The position numbers were made by a program, and so were the translations under genes. Of a stretch of DNA of 64,000 bases, positions 19,600-32,347 are shown piece by piece (positions within the stretch are counted from its first letter, which is position 1; every line of letters starts with the position of its first letter). The notes under the pieces were generated by a model. That model saw only the letters and a list, made by a program, of their open reading frames with translations. It ran no database searches and was not told where the DNA came from. The stretch covers positions 25,830,423 to 25,894,422 of the forward strand of contig OX424566.1 in assembly GCA_949152475.1 (NCBI GenBank). Direction: 5' to 3'. This stretch comes from Terebella lapidaria. Lineage: Eukaryota; Annelida; Polychaeta; Terebellida; Terebellidae.

Positions 19600-20260
19600 G
19601 CGTAGGTGCCATCATTGTTCCACTGAAGTTGGAGGCCAGCTCATGAAAATGATACATCTAATGTGCCAAGGAGCTGCTCCCTTGTGTCGTTGAGAACAAG
19701 CTTCTTCAATTGAGACCCGACCCTCACGCACTCCTTCGGTCCATTTCCCACTAAATAATCGCACCCTGAGTCTTTGATCCTACTGAAAGGCGACAGTCCT
19801 CAGGGTAGGATCAGTGTCACCATGGTCTCTCTAGCTTTTCTTACAATGAAATAGTTAATTCCATTTATTCGAGATCAACACTGCTTCCAATCAATTCATA
19901 TTCTGGAACACTGTGAAATCAAAGAATAGGCACAGATCAAATCCAGTAACTGACCTCTCCACATGGAATGACCTCTACAATATCAATACACGTGACGAAT
20001 CCGACCTTGGCGCCGCCAACTAGCATTAACACTCACACTTGCCTTTTGCCGACACATTCGCCGTCAAAACCCTCCACATTCGCATTCCAGAATGAATGTA
20101 CTTTTGAGAGTATCGGCCACATTGCTGACCTACCCAGGACAATCATTTGACCATCTTCTGTGCCGGGAAAATCCATCACACTGTCTGAGAGGGCACGAGC
20201 GATTTGACCCCATTCACATGAAGCAATTACCTAATAGTAAACGTTCGATGATGTCAATGG
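19600..20260. repeat. dispersed repeat family B, copy 2
   Basis: Diverged copy of 1600-2440. It shares GGCCAGCTCATGAAAA, GGTAGGATCAGTGTCACCATGG and TTTGAGAGTATCGGCCAC in the same order, with gaps. No terminal repeats or coding capacity were seen. Confidence 0.5.
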
Positions 20261-23200
20261 TATGACACAGAAGAAACTGATTTTCGCTTGTCTCTGGATA
20301 ATTCTTTCAAATGTTTTCGTGCAATTTCACATATTCAAAACTGGGTATATATGATGAACTGGTTTATATATGGCTGATGAAATTACACGCCAAACATACA
20401 TGCCATTATAAAATTATCGCTCAATTTTTTACCTGAATGATTGGAAATGGGAAACAACAGATTTGAAAAAAAAACAAGAGTGATCTCATCGAACAGTGCC
20501 TGTCACTGGGTTATCTCCTCGGACTTCACTATGCACCATCGAACTTCGACATGGATAGCCCATTTATTCAATAAAATAACCAGTCCATATATGACAAAAG
20601 CAAACAGTTCTGGCTGGGACGAAGTTTCCAGGGATTTATTTTATACGTGAATTACATTACTTCAATTTTATTTACGGAGTGGTCTCGTGGTTGGAGTAAG
20701 AGCTGAAACCCCAAATGCAGTCGATAGCTGAAGTGTAGCCTACCACCAGTATATGAACATGCGAGCTATGATCGTGTACATGGAGAGCGTTTGAGGTGTT
20801 GGTTGTAGTGCCAAATCCCATTTGCGACTGCAGGCAGAAAGTCAGAAAAACACATTCACTTGGGCGAATAGCTTCCGAGACAAGTTGGTGGCTTGGTAAC
20901 GACCATGTCAGATAAATCAGCTGGCAAGAGTGTGCATGTGATACAATTTCTACCCTAACCGAATTACCACCCACGGAGGTGAAGTGTTTGGTCATGGCAC
21001 TGGTTTCTCAGACGACTCGATCAATCTTGTGGTGGTAACTCTCGAAACCATGGTATTCCAAATTATAAAACACGGGACGAGAGATGTACTGGTATCTTTT
21101 TTGAAAGGATTGTTTTCACGTTTTTAGGAAACTTTTATGCTTCCGAAAATTTCATGCACAATTTGATGAAAAATCACACTCGACGTGTGAGTACAAAAAA
21201 TATACAAAATTAACGTTTTTTTTCCAAACTACTCTAAGATTCTAAAGCATTCGGGAAAGTTTAATGCTGTGAAAACCATACTGTACATTCCGTGTTTATA
21301 ACCTTCATTTAGATGAAATCTGCATGATACATGTATGTACTCTTCACAGTTCATTCAGTAGACAATAATCCAGATTATTATCATATTATATTATCTGTCA
21401 TGATTAGATTAACGGTGAAGCCAGCTTTGGAGTAATCGGGACTAGTGAAACGGTGGGGGTTATTAACTTCTGAGTTGTGGAAAACACCGCGGGCTCCAGC
21501 GAACATCTGGTCAATTTTGTCTCTACATAATTACGTCATCATCCGTTAATTCCAGCAGCCATGAATCTCTAGAACGTCCAAACAATTTTAGAAAATGTAT
21601 TCTTCAGGTTTTGACATTTTTGGACGAAATGCGCAGTTCATGATTCAACGGACATAATCAGATTGAGTTTCATAATTTGTCACCGTTAACCATTCACCGC
21701 TATAGAAATCAACGAAATAGTGCAAAGAGCAGAATTCCTCGGGCAAATGCCATCCAGGGTTAGTCTGGCTCAGATGGTAATTCCCCGAGGGAACCTGCTG
21801 GAATAAGTCGCGGATCGGGAGACTGCCTCCGGGGATGATGGCTCCAGGCTTTGGCTTACCGCGTCTCCTCGAGTACATGTATGTGATTAAGATAAAAATT
21901 TCATGTGTCAGTCACTTAGCCATACTGGGTTTCTGAGGAAGATTTTGTGTTTGTCATTCGGTGTAATGTTGTCAGTTTGAGTCAAATTCATCAGGATATG
22001 TGATGGCAAACGTGCATGTGCATTCCCATGTTTACACAGTTTTGTTCTCTAGTTTTGTTTACCAGTCAGGTCTGGTGTTTCGCTAACGAGACAATCTTTC
22101 CGGACAATTTCTTCACATGGTTCGAGACAAACAACACTCATGTATTTATACCATCGACAATGTGTATATATACATTCCTTTCCACGGTAATGTGTTGATG
22201 TTTTCATTTCATGGCGATTCCATATTATATAAAATTCACATGTACTAAGTCTATTTTGACACATATTCCTCACGACATGAATGCACACATACTTGTATTG
22301 TTTCGTACTTCTTGAAATGGGTGTCAATCACCCACCGTACGATGATGTTTGTCAGTGGCCCGTTTCCTGCAACCTAGAAGAATCCATGCAGACTATTTTT
22401 GCAACAATTTCTGTTCTTCGACAATCGGGTAATCATCATACTTACAAGATTTTGTGACAACATGTGTATTGGTATGCCCCGAAGCACATTGGGAGAATCA
22501 ATAGGGGTTTAATCCCTGAACTCTTGTAATAGTTTGACCGCATGGAAATTCTTCATCAAAACCGACTGTCTAGTTTCTTATAATATCGAGTCAGCTATTG
22601 TTTAAAGAACATCTTTGTGTATTATCACGCATGTTGGCCTCTCCAATGTCATTCACCAACAGCTCTTTTGGCAAACATACTTGTACTACAATAGAAGGGG
22701 TGCAATAACTCAAACGACTATTTGTTTACCAGAAACAGGATACGAATTAGCAGTTTTGTTTTTTTCCTGATAAAGTATCATATAACTGAATAATGTTTCG
22801 GAGATGAAAATAATAGGCCAGCCGAGGTCTCATACAGCGCTATATACATACATGTTGTTACATAATTATTGCAGTGGTCAGTGTTAAAGTGACAGAATGA
22901 TTACATAACTATATAGCACGAGTCGTCACACATTCGAAAGCAGGGATGGTTATTTGACAAAGAATACAAGGTGTATATTTCTGTTGCAATGTCTGAGTTC
23001 AAAAACTTAACCACCGTCCATTGTGTTTCACCCCTCAGTGTCAATCAATCAATCAATCAATCAATCTGTGTGTCAAACTTTGAAGACCAGCGCGACGTGC
23101 TGGCCAATGAGTAGTTGTTTCTTGTAAGACGGATGAGGGAAAATATCCTTAGAAATTTCTAAGCGTCTTTCTAAATACAACAACGAATTTCGTTGCAGAC

Positions 23201-23570
23201 AAGATTGATGAGTCATACCATATTGCAATTCTCCAATGTATTTCGCGAACCAAACAGCGTGGACATTGAGGAACGGAAATCCCATTCGTGAGCAGGGATG
23301 TCACAAGCTGGAAATCAGTGAGGCACTCCGGTGTGCAGTGGAATATAGGTCATCAATAATTCATCACGTGATCGGTCACATGACCACCACTCACGAACCA
23401 GAACAATTCCTTTCAGTTTCTTGTGAAGTGAACAACACTACGAAGAAGGGTTAAACTGGTATGCGTACTAATGCATCATGAGCTATGCTGAGAAATGTGT
23501 GGATGATGGTATCTGTATACAGAAAGGTGAGTGTTTGCTACTGTAATGTTTCAAATGGAGAATGTTCTAG
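20261..23570. other. no gene seen; one AATC microsatellite
   Basis: AT-rich and without recognisable genes. A short (AATC)n run lies at 23041-23066. Open frames here are short and lack splice or domain support. Confidence 0.55.
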
Positions 23571-23589
23571 ATCAATCACATGTATAATG

Positions 23590-24145
23590 TGTATCATAAT
23601 TCCGCACCTAGTTATATGTCACAGGTCTTCACTAAAATCCAATATCATCATGGGTATGCCACTAGGGGCTCAAATCATAATTTCGTAGTACCCAGTGTTC
23701 AAGGTATGTCTCGCTCAAACTTCTCCTATTATGGTGTCGTCCTCTGGAATGATCTTCCAGTTGCAGTTAAAAACACCTCAACTAAAAGTAACTTCAAATC
23801 TGGTGTTAAAGCGTATCTAAAAACCTGTGCCATGGAGAGGGAAGCATCAAATTTTGTATGCTATTAGTTCAGTCATGTCCTTGTCACCGCCAACCAACTG
23901 TAACAATCTATCATTTTTTTATCTAGTCTTTTATAAGTTCATTTTATTGTATGTATCTTGCCTCTTGTCATCATGTATGTATGCTTTTTATGGACCACCC
24001 TTGAAACAAGCAGAAATGCTTTAGGGTGCGATCCTTGGTATATTTTCATTCTCATTTTCATTCTCATATATTCATATACTTCATGTACGACTGTATGCTC
24101 CATGAAATGTACTTTTATACCAAAATAAACCAATACCAAATACCA
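23590..24145 (+). mobile_element. CR1/L2-type LINE, 3' end remnant
   Basis: The frame at 23590-23865 gives the typical C-terminal end of a CR1/L2-clade reverse-transcriptase protein: a TRG/VP stretch, then FSYYGVVLWNDLPVAVKN and a basic FK..VKAYL ending. About 270 bp of 3' untranslated sequence follows, with a TTTTCATTCTCAT-rich part. The rest of the element is absent, as usual for 5'-truncated insertions. The protein end resembles, but is not the same as, the LINE at 57273-58560. Confidence 0.65.
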
Positions 24146-24149
24146 ATTC

Positions 24150-25480
24150 TCTTCAGCCAGAACGTCTACTCTACATCATGGGCTTGTTCGACGTCTGTTG
24201 ACACCAGCTGCTCCAAATCTGAATTTCTTATTTTCCGAGCATCAGCGCAACCTAATTGGTTGGTTTCTATTCTTCCCTCAGCGATCCACGCCCTCTCACC
24301 ACAAGTATTTTTTACGATTAATTCGTGAATTGCGTGGGATAACAACCTATTCGGACTCTGAATGTTCCTCTTAAGAATTATCCGGCGAATATCGTGATGG
24401 AATGAGACACTTCATAAAAAAACCGAGACAACACAGAATGAATAGTTTTATCACTGCATATGCCGTACTTAAAACTAATTCAGACGAATTTTTTTTCACA
24501 ACGGCAAAAAATTAGTGGGACAACGTTTCAAGGTAGACTCTCAGACACAGGCGCCTACAATAACTATGCACAGTCCAAGCCAAGTCAGATCGTCTTAATG
24601 GATATACCCAGAGAGAAAGAGAGAGGTAGGAGAGAAAGAGTGAAGTGACTATGGTACTCAACGTGGTGTGAACGATTATTTTCTGGTTTTGCCATTCACT
24701 AGACATGCCAGGTATGATGGTGTTTTGCTAAAATGTTGATTTGGTATTTTTTTGGAACTACTAATTACTATTATTATTACCTATTACCAATTATTTGAAA
24801 CTACCATTATCAATAACATGAGAATAGACACCAAAATCATGACTCTACCTGCCTTAGAGGCCGAGTTATTGCCAAAAACATGATTTGAGAATTTTCGACG
24901 GCGGACATTATGAAAAAGGCTCAGAAAACTAGTGCCAAAATTCTGTGAAAACAAATTCCGAAATGGTTCAGGTTGATACAGGGTATGGACTATGGAGAAA
25001 AAAAACTATACATTGTATCTCCATGATTACAACGAACTGCTAGAGATTACTATTTAGCCTTAAAAAAGAACAGGGAGAAAAAGAACACACATTAGACAGG
25101 TATTAAATGTTGATTATTACCTATAAATCGGCTGTTAACTAGTAGATTCTCGTTACTTTCCGAGGCGAAAATTCGGCAGTGGTCATGCGTTATGATTGAA
25201 ACCCCAACACGCAAATATATTTACAGCCCGCATTTACGACGTAAATACTTCATAACAGCCCAGCAGTCACGTGATCTGATATAGCATAGCACATCAGGCA
25301 AGGATATTAATGAGGTTAGCAGTAAACATTGATTTGTACCAGCAATGTATGTGTGATGTGTTCTTGAAGTTATGTTTACCGGTAATTCTGGCCTCGTGAT
25401 GTAACCTGGAAGGTAATAAATGTTTGTTGACTACTGTGTTTATCTCCTTGTAGACCAATTGATATAGGTAATAATAGTAA
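24150..25480. other. no gene seen
   Basis: No supported gene. The sequence around 25210-25262 shares words such as ATTTACAGCCCG with the foldback element just downstream. Confidence 0.5.
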
Positions 25481-25649
25481 TAATATGTTTTTGGCGGGCG
25501 TAGTGATTATTTACGGCCCAGCTCAGATTATTTACAGCTCTCCAAGGTTTTGCATCCCACGCAAGCTCGGGCTGCAAATGAACCTTGTCGGGCTGTAAAT
25601 AATCTGAGCTGGGCCGTAAATAATCACTACGCCCTCCAAAAACATATTA
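25481..25649. mobile_element. foldback MITE, 169 bp
   Basis: Two 58-base arms (25481-25538 and 25592-25649) are inverted copies with about one mismatch, around a 53-base loop. The arms read TAATATGTTTTTGGCGGGCG... and the matching reverse. As RNA or single-stranded DNA it would form a long hairpin. The near-perfect arms suggest a young small transposon. The family is not known. Confidence 0.75.
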
Positions 25650-27680
25650 ATGTTATATTCAATCTGCTGATGAGAAAGATCCAGCAAATTTCGATATTTT
25701 TCACGTCAGTACAGGTTAAAGTTGTTAATATTATTATTGTTGTTGTTGGTGGTGATGGAGTTGGTGGAGGTGGGATACAATTTCATTACCTGGTATAGTT
25801 GGGGAGTTGGTATTGATATCATCATGTATTACAGCTCGAAATTAAAACGTTGGTTTCCGATCGACTATGACACAGCGACGGGTTTCAATGTAAACAAGTG
25901 TATAGATGTTGCTACTGAACATATCGGGACACACTTTCTTCATGAAACAAAGCCCGCTCGACCTCTTAGTCATTGACAGTTGCAGGATTAAGATAATACA
26001 ATCGATTCAAATGTTATAGAAATATAGATTGCATGCAGAAAATTAAAATCTAGATTGACACAACCACATCTTGAAATATTCGAACATGATACATGTAGAC
26101 AGCTTACATCGTGACAGGCTGTTAACGATCAGGCACCGTAATATCATATATATTATGTGTATGGAGAATCATTCAAAAGTTACAGAAGTAATTAAGTTTG
26201 AATTAATTAATTCACACATGAAATCAACTTCAACAAAGCGAAACTGATAAGTATAACTATCAAATGTAGTATAGTACCACATACAGCATACTTCATACTG
26301 ATTTCAAGGAGGAATGACAAATACTCAGTACTCGCATCGAAGACGACAGCTTTTCAACGTGACATTTACAGGTCGTATCCCTGTCAATTTTTTCTTCAGT
26401 AAATGGATAGATCTACGAGGAATTGGCAGGAATAACGAGAGGTCGCGATATGGTCTTTCAAGAGCCACTACGTCAATTCTTCTTGCGCAGTCAAACCAAA
26501 ACAAATTTGCATCCGTGCAAATATAAAACTTCTGAATGTAGATTTAACCGCAATAAACCACGAATAAGTCACGTGACGGGAGATTGAGCTCTCTTTCGCG
26601 ATTCTAAAACGTTTTTCGAAACATTTCAATGGGAGATACTGCAGGCGAGATTAATGCGGCAATTCAGCGATTGAAGTCAAAGCTGTTATTATTATAGCAA
26701 AATACTACATTACTGTAGTAACGCTATACACAGGTTCAGATATCCGGAAATTGATCTGTTCATTGTGTTACAGAATAGTGCCATCCAATAAAATTTATGG
26801 ATTTGTTTTGAGCGAATTGGAACCCGACCTGGTCCATCAGATAATTTTGTTAATATTCACACAGGACCTGTTATCAGTGCGACACGCAAATACTTTGACC
26901 TGGTTTACATCATGGACATACTCTTCACACTGGATCCCTATCTTGGAGCATTCACGGAGAGGTTATTTGCAATAGCATGGTTATTGGCGAAAGGATATGT
27001 GAAATCATCAATGAAAATTCAATCAGAATCGCTCGCCAGGCAGTCCAATCTAAACGTTACAAGTGGTATTCTAAAGGAATATCCCACTCTTTTCATGGTG
27101 ATGGTGACACAAAACCCGTTTAACGGTGATTTGGACATCTGTGAAGCTCTGAATTAAATAGATCATCCACTCAATTATATACGTGGGTTAGGATGTCAAA
27201 AATTTCAACGTTCAACGTTAGGACCTCTATATGTCTATATGCTTATTTTTCATGGATGGTTCTGCTAACCCACAGATCTCAAGTACCAGGAGGATATTCT
27301 TCATCCTCCAGCATGTAAATTGGTGTCTTTCTCTGGAACTGTACTTAAATGGGGTTTATCAAAGTAAATTTGGGCAATATACAGACTGTTGAGTGAATCA
27401 AGTCAGAGCATGTTAATTCGTACGCGGTTTCTGTTCGATGTTGGATTTTGAGATCTTTGCTGGTGAATTATGTGTCGCATGATGCAAGTTGCATGCAGCA
27501 TGTTCAGCATTGACCTCTTTCTACGAATGAGGAATTGTGCATGATGGGTGATGCAAAAATGTAGAATTATCATACCCTTATCAACAGTTATTAATTACCT
27601 TATAGAATAATGAACAGTCTACCATGCCACATAAATTTACCTTAAATATTAGTAGAAGTTTGTATTTAGTAATATCTGAT
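25650..27680. other. no gene seen
   Basis: Short open frames only, for example at 26912-27157, without recognisable motifs or splice context. Confidence 0.5.
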
Positions 27681-27689
27681 TGCTCAGAA

Positions 27690-28520
27690 ACATTTTATCT
27701 CAAAAGGACAAATTTTTTGCTGGGGGATTTGGCAACTATTTTGTTGTTGTTGGCTGAAAATCACTCGAAACGAATAGTTGAGGGCAACGAAACTTATACA
27801 TATCACAGAGGTACATAACGGGAGTGTCTGAAACAAAAATCTCAAAAGTGTATGAACAGTTTCTGAGAAAATTGCCGCCAAAGTCAGAAATTGACAATTT
27901 TTTGTTGAAAATTGCTGCCATTTGAAAACAAAGTTCCCAAAATTAAAAATAATACCCCCTCTTGAAATATTTTTACTAATTTTTTATGCAAACTTTCAAG
28001 AAGAATCGACTGTAAATTTTAAAAATAAAAATCTGGAGGGACGACGGCATGCCATTAGCTTAACGGGTCATAGGTCTGGTAACCTGAACATAATACTCGA
28101 TTTTCCACACTAATTTCAAGCAGAAGTCATGAAGAGCAGGACATAGAACCTATCATCGCGTCTGGTAACCAAGTCTGAAGATATTGACTCATACGGTCGC
28201 CAACAGTTCCCATGGCTCACTCTAATCCGGATGTGTACGTGTTCCCACCTATTGACAATTAGTCATCACCAGTAGAGCGTTCATTATCAACTGTTAGACG
28301 AACGTTTGGAGCGTCATCCCCACTCACTCTAGCCACAGAATGTATCAGAATGTTTTGTTGTTCAGACTGAGCCACCATTTTTGTTCAAAATTTCAAAAAG
28401 ATTCGACCATAAACTTCATAGATACAACTGTAGACAGACGCGACGGACGACCACGATGGACGACGGACGCAACGCCATGCCAATAGGTTATCGGACCAGG
28501 AGTCTGGTAGCCTAAAAAAT
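27690..28520. repeat. dispersed repeat family C, two partial copies
   Basis: Two adjacent stretches (about 27690-28110 and 28370-28520) hold the same ending: a GACGGACGACGG-type run, GCAACGCCATGCCAATAGGTT or similar, then GG(T/A)C..AGG(T/A)(C/G)TGGTA(A/G)CCT. Related copies lie at about 41900-42270 and 47130-47225. This looks like a short interspersed element family. Similar sequences are, to my knowledge, common in mollusc genomes. No coding capacity. Confidence 0.55.
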
Positions 28521-28529
28521 TAATCCTAA

Positions 28530-29600
28530 ATATGAGTTGTCACAAGTTTTCGATTTTGACCTTTTCTGTGACCTTGACCTCGCCGTTCATTATTGAGCTG
28601 TAAACTGTTACAGTATTGGTTCTATTTTCAAGGCACATCTCCTGAACGAAAAAGGTTTAATCATCAACTTTCTTCACAATATGGTCTTGAACCTCAGAAC
28701 ACTCAAAAGTCGCAAAATCGTGACCCCAAAATATTTGACTTCTGACGACAATAAGGAGTTTGGGTCTTAGGATCATCGGTCGTACACCATACGATCGGGA
28801 ATTGGCCAAAGAAAAAAATACAAAAATTGTTGGAAAAATTAATATTGACTAGAAGCTGAGTTTTAGTCAATTATATGATTTTCACTATTTCGTTTGCCAT
28901 GGCAAACATATTCATTCGACTTGGACGAAAATTTAGGAGGATTGAGCCACTGCCATGCTGCTTTATCCCCATAGACCATTTATTGTCGAGTTATGTGCGC
29001 GGAAAGACAAACAGACAGACCTAAATGCAGTACCCTCTCCCACTATCGGGGTGAGGGTAATACGAGGGCTCGAAACCAGCCTATATATCAAATATATAAT
29101 TGAACGATTGAATGTAATTCGAAGTAACTGACATGAAATGTGGCTGTGTATTACCATACACACTTCAAATACTTCACAACAAATGATCAAATCATACCTG
29201 ATTTGGCATGCATATTGAGAAATTACTGATCCCATATGATGAAAAAACATGATGTATAACATTTCTTCCAAAATCCAGCATATGTGGTATAAAATAGCCC
29301 TGAACTTCAGACGGAAATCAAGCATATAGTCGTGTGGATGTCATGACTCAAGCTAACATCATCAACGAATAAAAGCAGTTGATACTCGACATTCGTACCA
29401 TCGTGTGTGGTAACCATACCGCCAAAACCAAATTATGTTTTCTTGAACAATCATAAATGAATTGTGTATTCGTATGATAGAAGTTATACAAAAACACCAA
29501 ACACACGAATATGCACAAAAGTGTCTGCCGTTTCTGGTTAAGATACTATTATGTAACGTTATACTGAATAATAATATTATGTAAAAATCTTTCTGTCATC
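28530..29600. other. no gene seen
   Basis: AT-rich spacer downstream (minus strand) of the Ig gene copy A. It contains no supported gene. Confidence 0.55.
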
Positions 29601-30025
29601 TCAACGAGAATATGTGATATTATCAGAAACGTAAAACTCTTCATCATGTTTCCCTCTGTCCTTCTTTACAGGGGTATGAATGTCACGTTTTGGCCTTGGT
29701 GTCATTACCCACTGTTCACGCCCATCTCTTGGTATGGATGTGTTCGGAGAGTCCCTTGACGTCATCAACATGTCCGTTGTACGGACCCCGTCATTCGCTC
29801 GGGTATTGTCAGGAGCAATGTGTAGATTTGGGTGCTCTGCATCAATGACGTCGGCAATAAACTCCCTAGAACCAATGTGAGTGATATCCGTTGCCGTTCT
29901 TGTTCCACTGGGTTGTGACTGATTGTTCAAAGTGCCGATGTCCATATACGTTACCCTATCTGTGTGTGGTACAACCATAACAGCTGTTTGATCGTTTGTT
30001 GTTCTAGTTGTCAGTTGTTTCTCGA
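29601..30025 (-). other. paralog A cytoplasmic tail exon with ITIM-like motif
   Basis: The open frame of about 125-140 codons is rich in T, D, N and R. It contains VTYMDI (codons at 29937-29954), which fits the ITIM consensus [SIVL]xYxx[ILV], then a stretch with DGREQW and PKRDIHTPVKKDRG, ending EEFYVSDNITYSR. The DGREQW...PKRD part is shared with paralog B, although there it lies in another frame. The 5' boundary is uncertain. The motif suggests phosphotyrosine-dependent inhibitory signalling, by analogy with immune receptors. Confidence 0.5.
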
Positions 30026-30179
30026 ATCCCAGTTGTAAACAGAAGTACGTTCATAGCCTGACAGGGTCAGCATCTAGACCCCTGACAAGGCCTTTTCATG
30101 GTTATAAAAGCGACCTTTTTTAATCACATGAAATTGTACTAGTTCTAAAAGTTGAAAATTTCAGTATCACAGAACTCAC

Positions 30180-30258
30180 TTTTTCACTAAAAGAACCATC
30201 ATGGTGATGAACGTGGTAACAGCGGTGATGACCAACAGCCCAGCAACTATCTTCAACC
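30180..30258 (-). other. paralog A transmembrane exon
   Basis: A 79-nt exon between acceptor TTGCAG and donor GTGAGT. It encodes LKIVAGLLVITAVTTFIT and further hydrophobic residues ending LLVKK: one membrane segment followed by basic stop-transfer residues. Paralog B has a 79-nt exon in the same place. Confidence 0.7.
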
Positions 30259-30358
30259 CTGCAAGTGAAATTATAGTTTTTCCGCGTATAGAATCCGTAC
30301 TGAAAATCTGTTCAAGTATCTAATCCAGTATTAATAGCACTATGCACGGGGTTCATAC

Positions 30359-30397
30359 CTATATTCCCTGGAAATTGCATGATTTCTTCACCGTAAC
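30359..30397 (-). other. paralog A 39-nt stalk exon
   Basis: A mini-exon between TTTCAG and GTATGA, encoding about 13 residues (YGEEIMQFPGNI). It matches in length, phase (1-1) and first residues the mini-exon at 43282-43320 of paralog B. It is the juxtamembrane stalk. Confidence 0.65.
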
Positions 30398-30486
30398 CTG
30401 AAATTATATGTTAGAATTGTGATCCTCTGATAACAAAGGATAATCTCTAGACAAATGGTAATACGTAAAAAAGGAACATGGATTAC

Positions 30487-30720
30487 CAGAGAGATGGAAT
30501 TCTCTGGTTCCGATATTGCTATAGCACTTTAACTTGTCCCGTGAATGCACTGTAACTTCACATTGGACTATGTTAGTTTCGATGTATTTCAAGTTCGTGA
30601 AGTTAACGAAATTTTCGGAAGACGTCCATGAACAGTTGTTGTAGTTTGATGTGCTCGTAGTGCAGTTCACCATCCACGAATATGTAAGATTAGAGGCCAG
30701 CTCTATCAGTCGCGTCTGAG
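30487..30720 (-). other. paralog A second Ig-domain exon, 5' part missing
   Basis: It translates to an Ig-like domain aligned to B: LECISSSQTRLIELASN, then TYSWMVNC, NNCSW and VQCEV, ending HLSG before the donor GTAATC. The Cys-Trp-Cys pattern is kept. The first 18 or so residues seen in B have no counterpart, and no acceptor lies at the expected place. Confidence 0.6.
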
Positions 30721-31080
30721 ATGACGAGATACATTCAAGTACAAGTAAGCGTCAGGAAATGTAGTAAAAGACATGCGTCGCCTCTCAGCAGTGCATAGTT
30801 CGATTCCAATGTGGGGAATGGGAAGTTTATTTGAGTCTGCATTAATTGCTGTAGTTTTGACATACTGCAATTATAGTCACATAGATTTCACTATTCTGTG
30901 AATAACAATATCAGGGACTTTGCAGACTCAAAATGGAACACTTTCCTTACCTTTTCTAGACCCATATCAATTCGAAACACCTATGCACGATAGCTCGTTA
31001 ATATAAATTCAACATGCTACATAAACTTAACTTGTACGCTTATGCTCCATTATTCACATCTATACATATAGTACTCGACC

Positions 31081-31913
31081 TACCCCCTGTTCGCGGCACA
31101 GCGGTAAGTAAATTTTTGACGTTATCGGTTCTAAATTTTTGACGTGATGCGCAATATTCTTGACGTTATGTGCGAAATTCCTGACGATATCTTTGTTTAT
31201 GTTTTGTTCTATCGCGATCTCAGCTTAAATTATCTAATTGTGTTCAGGTAATTAGTAACAGGGTGACTATATATTTTATTTATGAGTTAGACGAAGCATT
31301 ATGGCATCAGAATCACGCTCTGAGATTACTATTATTACATTTTTCTTTCTTTTATAAACATGTTTTTTCTTTAAATAAAAAAAAACCAATATCGTCGACT
31401 TCTCTGTGATATAACGTCAAGAATGATTAACTTGTGTAATCATAACGTCAATAATTTAACGCCGTGCAAAATTGGGGATGCGTAGGTTTCCCTATTAATA
31501 ACCACTTTTTTCCGTATGGAACATCCTTGTACAAACTACTGATGAATCAAATAGTCATTACATATACTTATTGACCGGTTTTTGCGCCTTTTCAAGAGCT
31601 GGAGAACAATATTTAGAGTTAACCATCGAACGCCCATTGTATATTACTTACAATGGTGCTTGAATCCACAGTTGGACTACATATCAAGATATATATAGTA
31701 TCTGTGTACTGTGCGCATAACTATCACGATATTAATTGTTCCATATCAGGTTTATTTCATTATTAAACGTACTCAATTGTCCTTTCTGTGGCTACACAAA
31801 AGTATATCGTCAAGAATTTCGCACATAACGTCAAGAATATTGCGCATCACGTCAAGAATTTAGAACCGATAACGTCAAAAATTTACTTACCGCTGTGCCG
31901 CGAACAGGGGGTG
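31081..31913. mobile_element. MITE with ~116-bp inverted repeats and 5-bp target duplication
   Basis: The ends are (T/C)ACCCCCTGTTCGCGGCAC and its inverted copy, and the inverted repeats extend over 31081-31196 and 31797-31913 with few differences. The flanking direct repeat is CGACC (31076-31080 and 31914-31918). Each end carries three to four spaced copies of TTGACGT or TGACG, separated by about 24-27 bp, which look like binding sites for a transposase. A GC-rich 5-bp target site fits Transib-like transposons, but the terminal bases do not clearly match that family, so the class is left open. No open frame. Confidence 0.75.
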
Positions 31914-32316
31914 CGACCTGTAAAACAACATTTTTTGGGTGAAATATTTCGTCAAACTGCATCGAACGAGAAAAATCGCCACAAAACATATTTCCGCAAA
32001 TAGTGCAGCGGATATGTGCCAAATATGAGAAGGATTGTGGGTTTGGTGGTAAAAGCACCAAAATTGGTACAATTCAGGCTAAGTATATATATATTGATTT
32101 TAGCTACAATACCAAGCCAGATTTTGCCCTAATTTAGAAATATGGCCAAAAATCCAAGATGGCCGCCATCGTTCATGTAAAAATGTTAAAATGGCCATAA
32201 CTTCCGTGATATTCAACATATCAATACAAATAGGGTGTCTACACCTATGTTTTCTTACATGGGGAAGCCAACTAGACCCTCCGATTTCGCATACAGTGAC
32301 CTGCAAGGTGCCAATA

Positions 32317-32342
<26 letters not shown>
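32317..32342 (+). repeat. homopolymer C15 followed by A11
   Basis: Fifteen C residues followed directly by a run of A, at the inner edge of the left inverted repeat of the 4.1-kb element. Prone to length errors in sequencing and replication. Confidence 0.85.
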
Positions 32343-32347
<5 letters not shown>

